The notes under the pieces were generated by a model. That model did no database searches. It worked only from the letters and a program-made list of their open reading frames with translations, and was not told the origin of the DNA. From JADJPO01 sp963750395 (lineage in GTDB: Bacteria; Actinomycetota; Actinomycetes; Actinomycetales; Kineosporiaceae), in the NCBI GenBank assembly GCA_963750395.1, contig CAVVQM010000012.1, positions 62,001-126,000 of the forward strand: a DNA stretch of 64,000 nucleotides. Direction: 5' to 3'. Positions 49,818 through 58,579 of this stretch are shown here, one piece after another (the first letter of the stretch is position 1; each line of letters starts with the position of its first letter). The translations under genes and the position numbers were made by a program.

Positions 49818-50453
49818 ATCAGCGCGCCAAGCCCGGCGACCTGGGCCTACACCGAGAACTTCGTCCAGGAGGACGAGGTTCTCGATCGCGCCCGGGCGCG
49901 CGCCGGCGAGCTCGGCTGTGACGCCGTCACCCCAGGTGTCGGTGCCTTCCTGCACATGCTGGCGAGCGTCGGAGATGCCCGATCGGTCGTCGAGATCGGT
50001 ACGGGGGCCGGCGTGTCCGGGGTCTATCTGCTGCGCGGGATGTCCACGGACGGCGTCCTGACCACGATCGACGTTGAGGTGGAGAACCAGCGCGCGGCGC
50101 GCGAGGCGTATGCCGAGGCGGGCGCGCGCCTCAACCGGACCCGCGTCATCCCCGGCCGGGCGATGGACGTTCTGCCGCGACTCACCGATCGCGCCTACGA
50201 CCTCGTCCTCGTGGACGCCGAGCCGGTTCAGGCGCCGGCCTACGTCGAGCAGGCGCTGCGATTGCTGCGCCCCGGCGGAGCCGTCGTCGTCAACGATGCG
50301 CTGTCGCGTGGCCAGGTGTCCGACCCGGCCCGACGTGACCCGGTGACCACGGCGATGCGTGAGGCGGCCCATCGGATCCAGGACGAGAACGGCCTGAGTG
50401 CCGGCCTGTTCCCGGTCGGCGCCGGCCTGCTGGTCGGGGTCCGGGCCCGGTGA
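49818..50453 (+). CDS. O-methyltransferase (SAM-dependent, class I)
   Basis: A 211-residue methyltransferase of the caffeoyl-CoA/catechol O-methyltransferase group. SAM-binding motif I is VVEIGTGAGVSGVYLLRGM, the second strand LTTIDVEVENQRAAREAY, and the DLVLVDAEPVQAPAYVEQALRLLRPGGAVVVND stretch holds the metal-binding Asp candidates. It lies next to sigE, as does Rv1220c in mycobacteria. No ATG or GTG is in frame before residue 47; GAGGAG lies 5 bp before an ATC codon at 49818 that would begin the natural N-terminus (SAPSPATWAYTENFV). So either an AUC start or a base error is involved. Substrate unknown. Confidence 0.85.
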   Translation: MSAPSPATWAYTENFVQEDEVLDRARARAGELGCDAVTPGVGAFLHMLASVGDARSVVEIGTGAGVSGVYLLRGMSTDGVLTTIDVEVENQRAAREAYAEAGARLNRTRVIPGRAMDVLPRLTDRAYDLVLVDAEPVQAPAYVEQALRLLRPGGAVVVNDALSRGQVSDPARRDPVTTAMREAAHRIQDENGLSAGLFPVGAGLLVGVRAR

Positions 50454-50851
50454 GCGGGCAGACGGTGGACGAGGACTTCGCCCCCCCGGGCAGCGGCAAG
50501 CCCTACATCACGGCGCCCATCCCGGTGAACACCGGCACCCCGACCCCGCCGCGCCGACTGCTGCGTGGGTCGGAGCAGTTGTCCCATCTGATCGGGGCCC
50601 GGCTCCTGGTCGGGATCACCTTCCGCGACGCGCAGGGGACGGTCCTGCGTGCCGAGCAGTTCTGCGGACGTGTCCTGGAGGTCGGCGAGGGGGTGGTCGT
50701 CGTCGAGCGCCGTGGGGAGCCGGCGGTCCTGCCCGCCGACGCCGGTGCCTACGAGGCGGCCCAGCCGGGTCGGTACGTGCTGCAGACCAGCGGCGAGACC
50801 GTGAACGACCCGGACTACCTGACCGTCTGGGACGTCCAGGTGGACGCCTGA
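50450..50851 (+). CDS. Conserved hypothetical protein
   Basis: A 133-residue protein, MSGQTVDEDFAPPGSGKPYITAP..., with a beta-rich central part (LLVGITFRDAQGTVLRAEQFCGRVLEVGEGVVVVERRGEPAVLPAD) and the end NDPDYLTVWDVQVDA. The sequence has no recognised catalytic motif or membrane segment. Its GTG (50450) overlaps the methyltransferase stop (GTGA), so it is made from the same transcript. The function is unknown. Confidence 0.75.
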   Translation: MSGQTVDEDFAPPGSGKPYITAPIPVNTGTPTPPRRLLRGSEQLSHLIGARLLVGITFRDAQGTVLRAEQFCGRVLEVGEGVVVVERRGEPAVLPADAGAYEAAQPGRYVLQTSGETVNDPDYLTVWDVQVDA

Positions 50852-50869
50852 GTCGTCCGGCCCCCGGGA

Positions 50870-52447
50870 TCAGCCCAGGCCCTCGAGCCAGCGCAGCAGC
50901 ATCCTCGCCCCGAAACCGGTCGGGCCCTTGGGCGTCTCGTGCTGGGCCCGCTCCGAGCGCGCGGGACCGGCGATGTCCAGGTGGGCCCACCGCCGCGATC
51001 CGGCGAACTCCCGCAGGAACAGTGCCGCCAGCACCGAACCGGCGCCGGCGGCGGGGTGACGCGACATCTGACGCAGGTCTGCGACGTCGGAGTGCAGCCA
51101 GGGGCGGTAGTCCTCCACCAGCGGCATCCGCCAGAGCCGCTCCCCGCTCGCGCGGCCGGCATCGATGAGGTCACGGGCGAGGGCGTCGTCCGCGCTGTAG
51201 AGGGCCGCGTGCCGCTTGCCCAGACCAGCGGTCGCCGCGCCGGTCAGCGTGGCCACGTCGACCAACACGCTCGGCTCGAGGCGGGCGTCGGCGAAGGCCA
51301 GGGCGTCGGCCAGCACCAGCCGCCCCTCGGCGTCGGTGTTGGTCACCTCGACCGTCCGCCCGCCGTAGTGCCGCACGACGTCGCCCGGACGGTAGGACCC
51401 GGCGCCGATCATGTTCTCCGCCAACGGAAGCAGGGCGGTCACCGGGACGCCGACGTCGGCGTCGCGGCAAGCCGCCAGCACCGCCAGCACCGCCCCCGCC
51501 CCCGACATGTCGGTCTTCATCGGCACCATCGCCTCGCGGGGTTTGAGGGAGAGGCCGCCGGTGTCGAAGGTGATCCCCTTGCCGACCAGGACCACCGGAG
51601 GGGGTGCTGCCCGCCCGCGTCGGCGGGTCGGGCGATGACTCAGCCGCACCAGCCGGGGCGGGGTCCTCGATCCGGAGCCGACGGCGAGCAGACCGCCGAA
51701 ACCCTCGGCGCCCAGCCGGTCGCCGTCCCAGATCTCGATGTCCAGCCCGGAGCGCTCGGCCACCTGCCGGGCCTGCTCGGCCAGCCAGGCAGGCGACTTC
51801 ACCGAGGCCGGCGTGAAGGCCAGATCCCGGCTGAGGGAACCGGTGCGGGCGTGCAGGGCACCCAGGGCGAGCGCCTCGGGGTCCGCAGGGCCGAGCAGTT
51901 CGATCCGGCTCACCCCCGCCCGGCCGGAACGATCGCGCGTGTGGGCCGTCGGCGGGCTGTGGCCCGCGAGCAGCAGCCCCTCCACCAAGGCGCGGGTCCC
52001 CGCGGCGGCCGCCCGGCCCGTCCGGAGCCTCAGGTCGACCGCCAACGCCGTCCGGCCCCGAGCGGCACCGGCGAGGGCCGCACCCGCTCTGCGCAGGTCC
52101 TGCGGTGTCGCCGCACCGACGCCGACCAGCACCCAGCGCCAGGGCAGCACGGGACCCGTGGACGGCGGAACCACCGGTACCCGGACGACGTCACCGGGCC
52201 GCCCCGCGACCTCCTCGGACACGACGCGCTCGATGTCCACCCCGTAGGCGGCGGCCACGCGCCGGCTCGCGGCCGAGACCGTCCGGTCGGCGCCCACAGC
52301 CGTGGCCAGGATGTCGACGTCCCGCAAACACTCGGACTGCTCGATGCCGGCGAGCACGTCGTCCAGCGAGGCCTTGTTGCTCAGGGACGTGCCGTCAGAA
52401 CCCGCGCCCAGTGCGGCCGCACCCCGCACCGTCGCGTCGATGCTCAT
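50870..52447 (-). CDS. pepA: Leucyl aminopeptidase (M17)
   Basis: A 525-residue cytosolic exopeptidase. The M17 catalytic core is intact: VVLVGKGITFDTGGLSLKP with the first metal-binding Lys and Asp, MKTDMSGAG (active-site Lys and Asp), the signature NTDAEGRLVLADAL and VDVATLTGA. Metal ligands in KGITFDTG, DMSG and NTDAEGRL are all present. N-terminal about 200 residues form the variable domain. ATG 52447 gives MSIDATVRG; TAGGTT lies 6 bp before it, so the transcript is probably leaderless. It ends 18 bp from the convergent hypothetical protein gene. Confidence 0.94.
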   Translation of the reverse strand: MSIDATVRGAAALGAGSDGTSLSNKASLDDVLAGIEQSECLRDVDILATAVGADRTVSAASRRVAAAYGVDIERVVSEEVAGRPGDVVRVPVVPPSTGPVLPWRWVLVGVGAATPQDLRRAGAALAGAARGRTALAVDLRLRTGRAAAAGTRALVEGLLLAGHSPPTAHTRDRSGRAGVSRIELLGPADPEALALGALHARTGSLSRDLAFTPASVKSPAWLAEQARQVAERSGLDIEIWDGDRLGAEGFGGLLAVGSGSRTPPRLVRLSHRPTRRRGRAAPPPVVLVGKGITFDTGGLSLKPREAMVPMKTDMSGAGAVLAVLAACRDADVGVPVTALLPLAENMIGAGSYRPGDVVRHYGGRTVEVTNTDAEGRLVLADALAFADARLEPSVLVDVATLTGAATAGLGKRHAALYSADDALARDLIDAGRASGERLWRMPLVEDYRPWLHSDVADLRQMSRHPAAGAGSVLAALFLREFAGSRRWAHLDIAGPARSERAQHETPKGPTGFGARMLLRWLEGLG

Positions 52448-52453
52448 CACTCC

Positions 52454-52459
52454 AACCTA
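52454..52459 (-). promoter_or_regulatory. -10 element (TAGGTT) of pepA, probably leaderless
   Basis: TAGGTT on the minus strand ends 6 bp before the ATG at 52447. Confidence 0.5.
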
Positions 52460-52562
52460 GCGCCAGACGGGAACAGGCCTCGAAAGGTCGCAGGCCCGAC
52501 GAGAGTGGACTCGCCGGACCTGCCTCGACCTGAACCGGGTCGACCTCACACCGAAGGCGGCC

Positions 52563-52730
52563 TCACACCAGGACGGCCTTCAGAGCGTCGCCCAGGTCGC
52601 TCGCCTCCTCAGGGGTCAACTCGACGACCAGCCGGCCACCGCCCTGCAGTGGGACGCGCATCACGATGCCGCGCCCCTCCTTGGTCACCTCGAGCGGGCC
52701 GTCGCCAGTCCTCGGCTTCATTGCCGCCAT
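52563..52730 (-). CDS. DUF3117 family protein
   Basis: A 55-residue protein, MAAMKPRTGDGPLEVTKEGRGIVMRVPLQGGGRLVVELTPEEASDLGDALKAVLV (first part MAAMKPRTGDGPLEVTKEG). This tiny, highly conserved family is found in actinobacteria beside tag and sigE-region genes, as Rv1211 in mycobacteria. Beta-strand-rich, with no enzyme motif. ATG 52730 is behind GGGGATG. It lies between pepA and tag on the same strand. Its function is not known. Confidence 0.93.
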   Translation of the reverse strand: MAAMKPRTGDGPLEVTKEGRGIVMRVPLQGGGRLVVELTPEEASDLGDALKAVLV

Positions 52731-52864
52731 GCGGCATCCCCTTTCGATCGGGCCCCGTGCGACACCCACCGTCGTGGTGCACGCAGTCGAGCCGGAGCCT
52801 GTTCCGACGCTCATTATCCCTGGTCGGGGCCGTCGTGGCGAAATGGGGGCGGCACGGGTGGCCC

Positions 52865-52893
52865 AGTCGGCCGAGTCGGCCGAGTCGGCCACC
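52865..52893. repeat. 9-bp tandem repeat (gtcggccga)
   Basis: Three direct copies of gtcggccga/gtcggccac lie in the 218-bp region between the tag and DUF3117 genes, on the DUF3117 promoter side. The copies are too short and few to mean more than a low-complexity stretch. Confidence 0.5.
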
Positions 52894-52948
52894 CGCCGAT
52901 CGGCCACTCGATCGGCTCGTGCCGGGTCCGGGCCGGCGCCCCGCCCCG

Positions 52949-53563
52949 TCAGGTACCGGCGGCGCGGGCGTGGCAATCGATCAGATGGTCGTTCACCAGG
53001 CCGCAGGCCTGCATCGCCGCGTAGGCCGTGGTGGGCCCGACGAAACGGATGCCGTGGCGCTTGAGCGCCGCAGCCAGGGCCGCGGATTCCGGGGTGCTCG
53101 ACGGGACGTCGGACAACCGGCGCGGTGCGGGCCGGCCTCCCGGTGGGGCGAAGGACCAGATCAACGCGTCCAAGCCGCCGTCGACCTCCTCGCGGATCCT
53201 CAGCACCGCTGTCGCGTTGGCGATCGCGGCATCCACCTTGGCCCGATTGCGGACGATTCCCGGATCGGCGAGCAGCCGGGCCCGATCGGACTCGCCGAAG
53301 GCCGCGAGCCGTTCCGGGTCGAAGCCGGCGAACGCCCGCCGGAATCCCTCACGCTTGCGCAGGATGGTCAACCAGGAGAGTCCGGACTGGAAGGCCTCCA
53401 GCGTGAGCCGCTCGAAGAGGGCGCTCTCGCCGTGCACCACCCGGCCCCACTCACCGTCGTGGTAGGCGACGTAGTCGGGTGAGCCCGTCCCCCATCGACA
53501 CCTGGGTAGACCATCGGCACCAAGGACGACGCCGGGCAGCTCCCTCTCCGGGCGTTCAGCCAC
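52949..53563 (-). CDS. tag: DNA-3-methyladenine glycosylase I
   Basis: A 204-residue base-excision glycosylase that removes 3-methyladenine from DNA. The zinc-binding Cys/His set is seen: RCRWGTG near the N-terminus, and NDHLIDCHARAAG at the end; substrate-pocket segments are YVAYHDGEWG, LFERLTLEAFQSGLSWLTILRKREGFRRAF and IVRNRAKVDAAIANA, FVGPTTAYAAMQACG. All are typical of Tag. ATG 53563 is used. Its start overlaps the SRPBCC stop by 8 bp. Confidence 0.94.
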   Translation of the reverse strand: MAERPERELPGVVLGADGLPRCRWGTGSPDYVAYHDGEWGRVVHGESALFERLTLEAFQSGLSWLTILRKREGFRRAFAGFDPERLAAFGESDRARLLADPGIVRNRAKVDAAIANATAVLRIREEVDGGLDALIWSFAPPGGRPAPRRLSDVPSSTPESAALAAALKRHGIRFVGPTTAYAAMQACGLVNDHLIDCHARAAGT

Positions 53564-54053
53564 GCGCCCGGCCCTGGTCGGTCTCGTCGCCGTCCGCCCG
53601 ACACACCTCGACCGCCGCCGCGGCCAGCACCCGGTCGAGCCCGGCCCCCGTGAGCAGGGCGAGCGGCCCCCGGATCCACCGGGTCAGGCCGGGCGAGAAC
53701 ACCCACAGATCGCGGTAGGTCCAGATCACCCGACTGCGCCGTGGGCCGAGGCCGTGCACCTCCAGCACCGCCCGGCCCCGGACCACGCGGCCCTGCTTGA
53801 CCACCTCGCAGCGGCCGTGGCCGAGTGGTGCCGCCGGCGGAGGGCTCCAGTGCGTGACCTCCATGACGTCGTCCATTCCGAGACCGGCGACGGCGGTGCG
53901 GGCCACGAAGCGGGTTCCCACGCCGGGGCCCTGCTCGATCACCGTGATGGTCGTCAGCGGCACCCAGTCGCCGTGACGTCTCCAATCGGTGAGCACGTCC
54001 CACACGCGCCCCGCGGCGGCGTCCACGACCACCTCTCGCGACAGGTCGATCAC
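53556..54053 (-). CDS. SRPBCC family protein (polyketide cyclase/START-like)
   Basis: A 165-residue protein with the helix-grip fold pattern: IDLSREVVVDAAAGRVWDVLTDWRRHGDWVPL at the N-terminus, TITVIEQGPGVGTRFVARTAV, MDDVMEVTHWSPPPA, VVRGRAVLEVHGLGPRRSRVIWTYRDLWV and a C-terminal helix. Such proteins bind lipids or hydrophobic small molecules and some act as enzymes. GTG 54053 opens the frame. It lies 3 bp downstream of the DivIVA-domain gene on the same strand, forming an operon with tag. Confidence 0.88.
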   Translation of the reverse strand: MIDLSREVVVDAAAGRVWDVLTDWRRHGDWVPLTTITVIEQGPGVGTRFVARTAVAGLGMDDVMEVTHWSPPPAAPLGHGRCEVVKQGRVVRGRAVLEVHGLGPRRSRVIWTYRDLWVFSPGLTRWIRGPLALLTGAGLDRVLAAAAVEVCRADGDETDQGRARG

Positions 54054-54056
54054 GAT

Positions 54057-54398
54057 TCAGCCGTCCCCGTCGTCCACGAAATCACCGATCTCGCTCGGCA
54101 GGCCGACCAGGTCCGCCTCGGCGAGCATCGTGCGCAGCCGCTCGATCTCGGCGTCCCGCCGTCGCAGTTCCCCGGAGACCCGGTCCAGCAGGGCGTCGAC
54201 CTGATCCATCCGATAGCCACGCAGCGCCGGGGCGAAGCGGGCCTCGTCCAGCGCGACCACCAGCGACTCCTGATCCGCCGCGCCGTCCGAGGGCAGCGAG
54301 GAGGTCGGGGCCTGCAACCCCCCGCCGATCCTGCCGAGGGCGACCGCCACCGTCAGGCCCAGAACGCCGATCGCGAGCAGGATGAACAGCAGCGTCAC
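54057..54398 (-). CDS. DivIVA domain-containing membrane protein
   Basis: A 113-residue protein. An N-terminal membrane helix (LLFILLAIGVLGLTVAVALG) precedes a DivIVA-type segment, RFAPALRGYRMDQVDALLDRVSGELRRRDAEIERLRTML (short pieces: LRGYRMDQVDALLDRV), with the conserved GYR-x-DQVD core and a coiled coil. This is the Rv1209-like protein that sits beside LOG-family and tag genes in actinobacteria. It probably associates with the cell pole or septum, but that is only inferred from the domain. GTG 54398. Confidence 0.88.
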   Translation of the reverse strand: MTLLFILLAIGVLGLTVAVALGRIGGGLQAPTSSLPSDGAADQESLVVALDEARFAPALRGYRMDQVDALLDRVSGELRRRDAEIERLRTMLAEADLVGLPSEIGDFVDDGDG

Positions 54399-54489
54399 GT
54401 CAAGGATCCTGACATACGGGAACGCCCCCTGTTGCGCCGGCCCCGTGCCGGGCTCGGTGGATGGACCGTGGCGCCGGCGACAGTCAGTC

Positions 54490-55266
54490 CTAGGCGCCGG
54501 CGAACCGGTGCACGACCTCGATCGCCTCGTCGACGTCGTCGGTGAGCGTGAGCAGGTCGACGTCCGGGGGACCGATCATCCCGTCCGCCAGAACGGTCGA
54601 GCGGATCCAGTCCAGCAGACCGCCCCAGTACTCGGTGCCGATGAGCACGATGGGGAACGAGGTCACCTTCTGGGTCTGCACCAGGGTGAGCGCCTCGAAC
54701 AGTTCGTCGAAGGTGCCGAAGCCGCCGGGCAGCACGATGAAACCCTGGGCGTACTTGACGAACATGGTCTTGCGGGCGAAGAAGTAGCGGAAGTGGACCC
54801 CGAGGTCCACCCATTCGTTCATGCCCTGCTCATGGGGAAGCTCGATGCCGAGACCGACGGAGATCCCGCCCGCCTCGCAGGCCCCCCTGTTGGCCGCCTC
54901 CATCGCTCCCGGGCCACCGCCGGTGATCACCGCGTAACCGGCCTCGGCCAGCCGACGGCCGACCTCGACACCCAGCGTGTAGTGGGGATGGTCCGGTTTC
55001 GTGCGTGCCGATCCGAAGACGCTGATCGCCGGCCCGAGTTCGGCCAGGGCACCGAACCCCTCGACGAACTCGGCCTGGATCCGCATCACCCGCCAGGGGT
55101 CCTGGTGCAGCCAGGCACTGGGACCACGTGCATCCAGCAGTCTGGCGTCCGCCGTGGTGGCCGGCACAAGAGATCTACGCAGCGTGACAGGGCCCTTGTG
55201 ATACGCCGAGGGCTCTCCGGCCCCGGGGGTTGAGCCACCGCGCGATCCGACTCGTCGTTCCGTCAT
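54490..55266 (-). CDS. LOG-family protein (TIGR00730 Rossmann-fold; cytokinin riboside phosphoribohydrolase-like)
   Basis: A 258-residue lysine-decarboxylase-like Rossmann protein. The family motifs PGGFGTFDELFEALT (PGG-x-GT-x2-E) and SVFGSARTKPDH are present, along with ITGGGPGAMEAANRGA and the nucleotide pocket GLGIELPHEQ. Such LOG proteins cleave nucleoside monophosphates to free base and ribose-5-phosphate; the bacterial substrate is uncertain. The N-terminal 70 residues (ERRVGSRGGSTPGAGE) are an actinobacterial extension. ATG 55266. Precedes the DivIVA-domain gene by 91 bp. Confidence 0.9.
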   Translation of the reverse strand: MTERRVGSRGGSTPGAGEPSAYHKGPVTLRRSLVPATTADARLLDARGPSAWLHQDPWRVMRIQAEFVEGFGALAELGPAISVFGSARTKPDHPHYTLGVEVGRRLAEAGYAVITGGGPGAMEAANRGACEAGGISVGLGIELPHEQGMNEWVDLGVHFRYFFARKTMFVKYAQGFIVLPGGFGTFDELFEALTLVQTQKVTSFPIVLIGTEYWGGLLDWIRSTVLADGMIGPPDVDLLTLTDDVDEAIEVVHRFAGA

Positions 55267-55569
55267 GTCCAGCGTCACTTTCCCGCGATCTCGCTCCGGC
55301 GCGACCCTCGCGCCGGGCTGACCGCGCGCGTCGGCCGCGGCCGGTGACCTGTGATCGACATCGGCGTATCGCTCACCAGGCATGCCATGTCCCGGTGACG
55401 GTACGGCGAGCGGACGGCGGCGACCAATCGGCGCGCAGGTGTGCGAGCGACGGGCGCCGGCCGGGCGGTCCGGGAACGTCGGGGCGGCGCGAAAGAGCCG
55501 TACGGCTGTTCGGGGCCGGACCTTCCTCAGGCGCCGTGCACGCCGTGACAGCGCGCTACTGTTCTTGTC
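55267..55569. other. Divergent intergenic region without a gene
   Basis: 303 bp between the LOG-family start and the diguanylate cyclase start. It contains the TACTGT -10 hexamer of the latter (55557-55562). No ORF with a ribosome site or coding composition is visible. Confidence 0.6.
55557..55562 (+). promoter_or_regulatory. -10 element (TACTGT) of the diguanylate cyclase gene, probably leaderless
   Basis: TACTGT ends 7 bp before the GTG at 55570. Confidence 0.5.
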
Positions 55570-57426
55570 GTGCAAAGGCGGAGGTACGGGACCGGCCAGG
55601 ACGGCGCCTCCACCCTGCCTCAGCACACCCGGCCCGACCTGCCCAGGAGCTCGTTCGAGTCCCAGGCGGCCGAGCGCATTCTTGCTCAGGGACGGTTCAC
55701 GCAGGCCCGGGAGGCGCTGCGCGAGATCGAGGCCCTGCTGTCCACGATGGGCCCAGAGTCGGACGCAGCGGTCCCCGCCCTGTACGCGCGTGCCCTGCTG
55801 CTCCGTCTGCTCGGGGCCCCCCGCGCCGAGCAGGTCGCAGCCTGCACCATGATGGAGAACGCCGCGGTGCACCACGGGGGGCACCCGCACGCCGAGGCAT
55901 GGCTGGGGCTCGCCCACGCCATGCGCGCGCAGGCCCGGTTGGAGACCGGCGAGGCGGCCGTGGCCATGGGCGACCTGGCCCGGATCGACTTCACCGAGCT
56001 CGATGACGTGCTCGACTCCCGGACCGGTTTCCGGCTCCTGGACACCACCGCCGCCGCCTACGCCCGGGCACGGATGTACGACAAGGTCGAGCAGGTGCGC
56101 GAACTGCTCGAGGACGGTATCGAGCGGCGCGACCCCGTGGACCGGGCGACCCACTGGGCGACGTGGGCCGCCGAGCTCGCCGTGCGGGCGATGGAACCGG
56201 TGGCCCGTGGAGCCGACGAGCCGGACCAGCGCCTGCTGGAGCGGGCCGTCCGGATCGCCGACCGCGTGGGATCGCTCGGGATGAACGCCGTGCCGCAACC
56301 TCTGGCGCGCACGGCGGACGGGGTACGCGCCCTGGCGGCCACCTACCGGGGCGAGGGCCAGCAGGCGCTGCGCCTGCTCGGATCGGACGCCTTCGGCGAA
56401 CCGTCGGGGCTGCGCTCGCCCGAGAGCCAATTGCTGGTCATCGCGTCCTTGAGGGCACACACCCTGGTCGGTTCACATGCCACCGCCCGCAGCCTGGACG
56501 ACAGCCTGCGCCGATCGACGGGCTCGATCCCGAACATCGTTCTCGAGATCTGCCGTGCCAGGCAGCGGATGTGGATGGAGCGCGAGTCGGGCCTGGTCAC
56601 CGATCACACCCGGCAGCGACTGACCGATCTGCTGGTCCGGCTGGCCTGGGCCGGGATGGACCTGGCGACCGAGACCGGCCGGCAGGCGATCGAGCACCAG
56701 GTGCTCCACACCGAGAGCCGAACCGACCCCGTGACGGGGGTCGGGAACCGCCGCGCCCTGGACGAGCAGTTGCACGCGATGCTGCGGTTCTCGCCCCTGC
56801 CTCTGTCGATGGTCCTGATCGACGTGGACGACTTCAAGAAGATCAACGACGACCACACCCACGTGGTGGGCGACGAGGTGCTCCGCGCCCTGGCGGTGGT
56901 GCTCGAGGAGGCGGCCCCTCCCGATGCCCGACTGCTGCGGTACGGCGGCGACGAGTTCGTCGTGCTGCTGCCGCACACCGGCGACGCCGAGGCCCGCGGC
57001 GTGGCGACGCTGCTGACCCAGGCGGTGTCCGAGCATCCGTGGGAGCGGATCGCCGCAAGCCTCCAGGTCCGGATCACCACGGGGTGCTCGGCGCTGTGGG
57101 CGCTGACCGGGCGACGCCCGGCGGCAGACGCCGAGCGTCTGTTCCGCCGCGCCGACGAGTCACTGCTCGAGGCCAAGCGCTCTCGACGCCCCGTTCCACC
57201 GTCGAAGCCCGCAGGCGATCCCCCACCCGTCACCGAGGTGCTCGACCTGCGCTCCATGTCACAGGCAGCGGAGGCGGCCTCCCCGCAGGGTCAGCCCGGC
57301 AACGCCGGGCGCCGCAGAGCCCGGCGGTCCCGCAACGTCATCGATCTGACCGGTGGGGAGGCTCCGCCGGTCGATGGTGGCCGGCCGTCCGGCGGTAATG
57401 ACCACGGTGTCGACATCCGGCACTGA
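55570..57426 (+). CDS. GGDEF-domain diguanylate cyclase with N-terminal helical repeat region
   Basis: A 618-residue protein. The first about 370 residues are helical with TPR-like pattern (ESQAAERILAQGRFTQAREALREIEALLS, EAWLGLAHAMRAQARLETGEAAVAM). The GGDEF domain spans about 390-540: DPVTGVGNRRALDEQL, LIDVDDFKKINDDHTHVVGDEVLRALA and RYGGDEFVVLLPHTGD (GGDEF at about 458-462), so it should make cyclic di-GMP. The C-terminal about 100 residues are a disordered tail. The N-terminal repeats probably receive a protein signal. GTG 55570 with TACTGT 7 bp upstream; probably leaderless. Confidence 0.93.
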   Translation: MQRRRYGTGQDGASTLPQHTRPDLPRSSFESQAAERILAQGRFTQAREALREIEALLSTMGPESDAAVPALYARALLLRLLGAPRAEQVAACTMMENAAVHHGGHPHAEAWLGLAHAMRAQARLETGEAAVAMGDLARIDFTELDDVLDSRTGFRLLDTTAAAYARARMYDKVEQVRELLEDGIERRDPVDRATHWATWAAELAVRAMEPVARGADEPDQRLLERAVRIADRVGSLGMNAVPQPLARTADGVRALAATYRGEGQQALRLLGSDAFGEPSGLRSPESQLLVIASLRAHTLVGSHATARSLDDSLRRSTGSIPNIVLEICRARQRMWMERESGLVTDHTRQRLTDLLVRLAWAGMDLATETGRQAIEHQVLHTESRTDPVTGVGNRRALDEQLHAMLRFSPLPLSMVLIDVDDFKKINDDHTHVVGDEVLRALAVVLEEAAPPDARLLRYGGDEFVVLLPHTGDAEARGVATLLTQAVSEHPWERIAASLQVRITTGCSALWALTGRRPAADAERLFRRADESLLEAKRSRRPVPPSKPAGDPPPVTEVLDLRSMSQAAEAASPQGQPGNAGRRRARRSRNVIDLTGGEAPPVDGGRPSGGNDHGVDIRH

Positions 57427-57437
57427 TCCGGCTCCGG

Positions 57438-58529
57438 TCAACCCGCTCGAGTCAGCCACGAGGTCAACGCCTCGGCACAGTCGATGATCTGAGCGGCAGG
57501 ACACCGCTCGTCGTCGCGATGGGCGAGCAGTGGATCCCCCGGCCCGAAGTTCACCGCGGGGATGCCCAACTCACTGAATCGAGCGACGTCGGTCCAGCCG
57601 TACTTGGGCCGCACCGGCCTGTCCAGGACGGCGACGAAGGCGGACGCGGCGGGATGGTCCAGCCCGGGCCGCGCGCCCCCGGCGGCGTCCACGACGGTCA
57701 TCTCGGCATCGGAGAAGACCTCGGCCAGGTGGGCTCGCGCCGCGGCGAGGTCGCGGTCGGGGGCGAAGCGGTAGTTCACCGTGACGGTGCACCGGTCCGG
57801 CACCACGTTGCCGGCTATCCCACCGCCGATCGCGACGGCGTTCAGGCCCTCCCGGTAGACCAGACCGTCGACCTCCACCTGTCGGGGGCTGTACTCGGCC
57901 AGCCGCGACAGCAGACCGGCCGCGTCGTGGATCGCGTTGTGCCCCATCCACGAACGGGCCGAGTGGGCGGCCACGCCGCGGGTGCTCAGCTCCACCCGCA
58001 TGGTCCCCTGGCATCCGCCCTCGACCGCACCGGCGGTCGGCTCGAGCAGCACCGCGAAATCTCCGGCGATCCAGTCCGGTTGGGTACGGGCCAACCGGCC
58101 GAGACCGTTGCGAGGGGCATCGACCTCCTCGTGGTCGTAGAAGACGTAGGTGACGTCGCGGGTGGGCTCGGACACGGTGGCCGCCAGGTGGAGTTGCACC
58201 GCCACCCCACCCTTCATGTCCACGGTCCCCCGGCCATGCAACACGGCGTCCGCGCCCCCGCCCTCGACCCGTACCGGCAGATTGGTCGGCCTGCCCCACG
58301 CGTCCACGGTCAACGGAACGGTGTCCAGATGCCCGGCCAGCACCACCCGCTCGTCGAGACCCCGGTGGGTGCGGGCGACGACGGCGTCGCCGTCCCGGAG
58401 CACCTCGAGGTGGTCCCGCCCGGCCAGCGCCCGCTCGACCTCGTCCGCCAGCCGGCGCTCGTTGCCGCTGACCGACTCGATGTCACAGATGACGCGGGTC
58501 AGCTCGACCACGTCGATTGTCGGATCCAT
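57438..58529 (-). CDS. dapE: Succinyl-diaminopimelate desuccinylase
   Basis: A 363-residue metallopeptidase-family enzyme of lysine/peptidoglycan synthesis that removes the succinyl group from N-succinyl-LL-diaminopimelate. The M20 metal ligands are visible: VLAGHLDTVP (His, Asp), GRGTVDMKGGVAV (Asp), YDHEEVDAPRN (Glu-Glu), LEPTAGAVEGGCQG and FGPGDPLLAHRDDER (His). ATG 58529 gives MDPTIDVVELTRVICDIESVSGNE. TAGCCT lies 7 bp upstream. It faces dapD across 50 bp with back-to-back leaderless promoters, and dapC follows at the right end of the window. Confidence 0.93.
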   Translation of the reverse strand: MDPTIDVVELTRVICDIESVSGNERRLADEVERALAGRDHLEVLRDGDAVVARTHRGLDERVVLAGHLDTVPLTVDAWGRPTNLPVRVEGGGADAVLHGRGTVDMKGGVAVQLHLAATVSEPTRDVTYVFYDHEEVDAPRNGLGRLARTQPDWIAGDFAVLLEPTAGAVEGGCQGTMRVELSTRGVAAHSARSWMGHNAIHDAAGLLSRLAEYSPRQVEVDGLVYREGLNAVAIGGGIAGNVVPDRCTVTVNYRFAPDRDLAAARAHLAEVFSDAEMTVVDAAGGARPGLDHPAASAFVAVLDRPVRPKYGWTDVARFSELGIPAVNFGPGDPLLAHRDDERCPAAQIIDCAEALTSWLTRAG

Positions 58530-58536
58530 GCCGGGA

Positions 58537-58542
58537 AGGCTA
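58537..58542 (-). promoter_or_regulatory. -10 element (TAGCCT) of dapE, probably leaderless
   Basis: TAGCCT on the minus strand ends 7 bp before the ATG at 58529. Confidence 0.6.
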
Positions 58543-58567
58543 GGCCAGATCCACGCGCAGCCGCGCA

Positions 58568-58573
58568 TAGGCT
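58568..58573 (+). promoter_or_regulatory. -10 element (TAGGCT) of dapD, probably leaderless
   Basis: TAGGCT ends 6 bp before the ATG at 58580; together with the dapE element it makes a 50-bp divergent promoter pair. Confidence 0.6.
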
Positions 58574-58579
58574 GATGCC

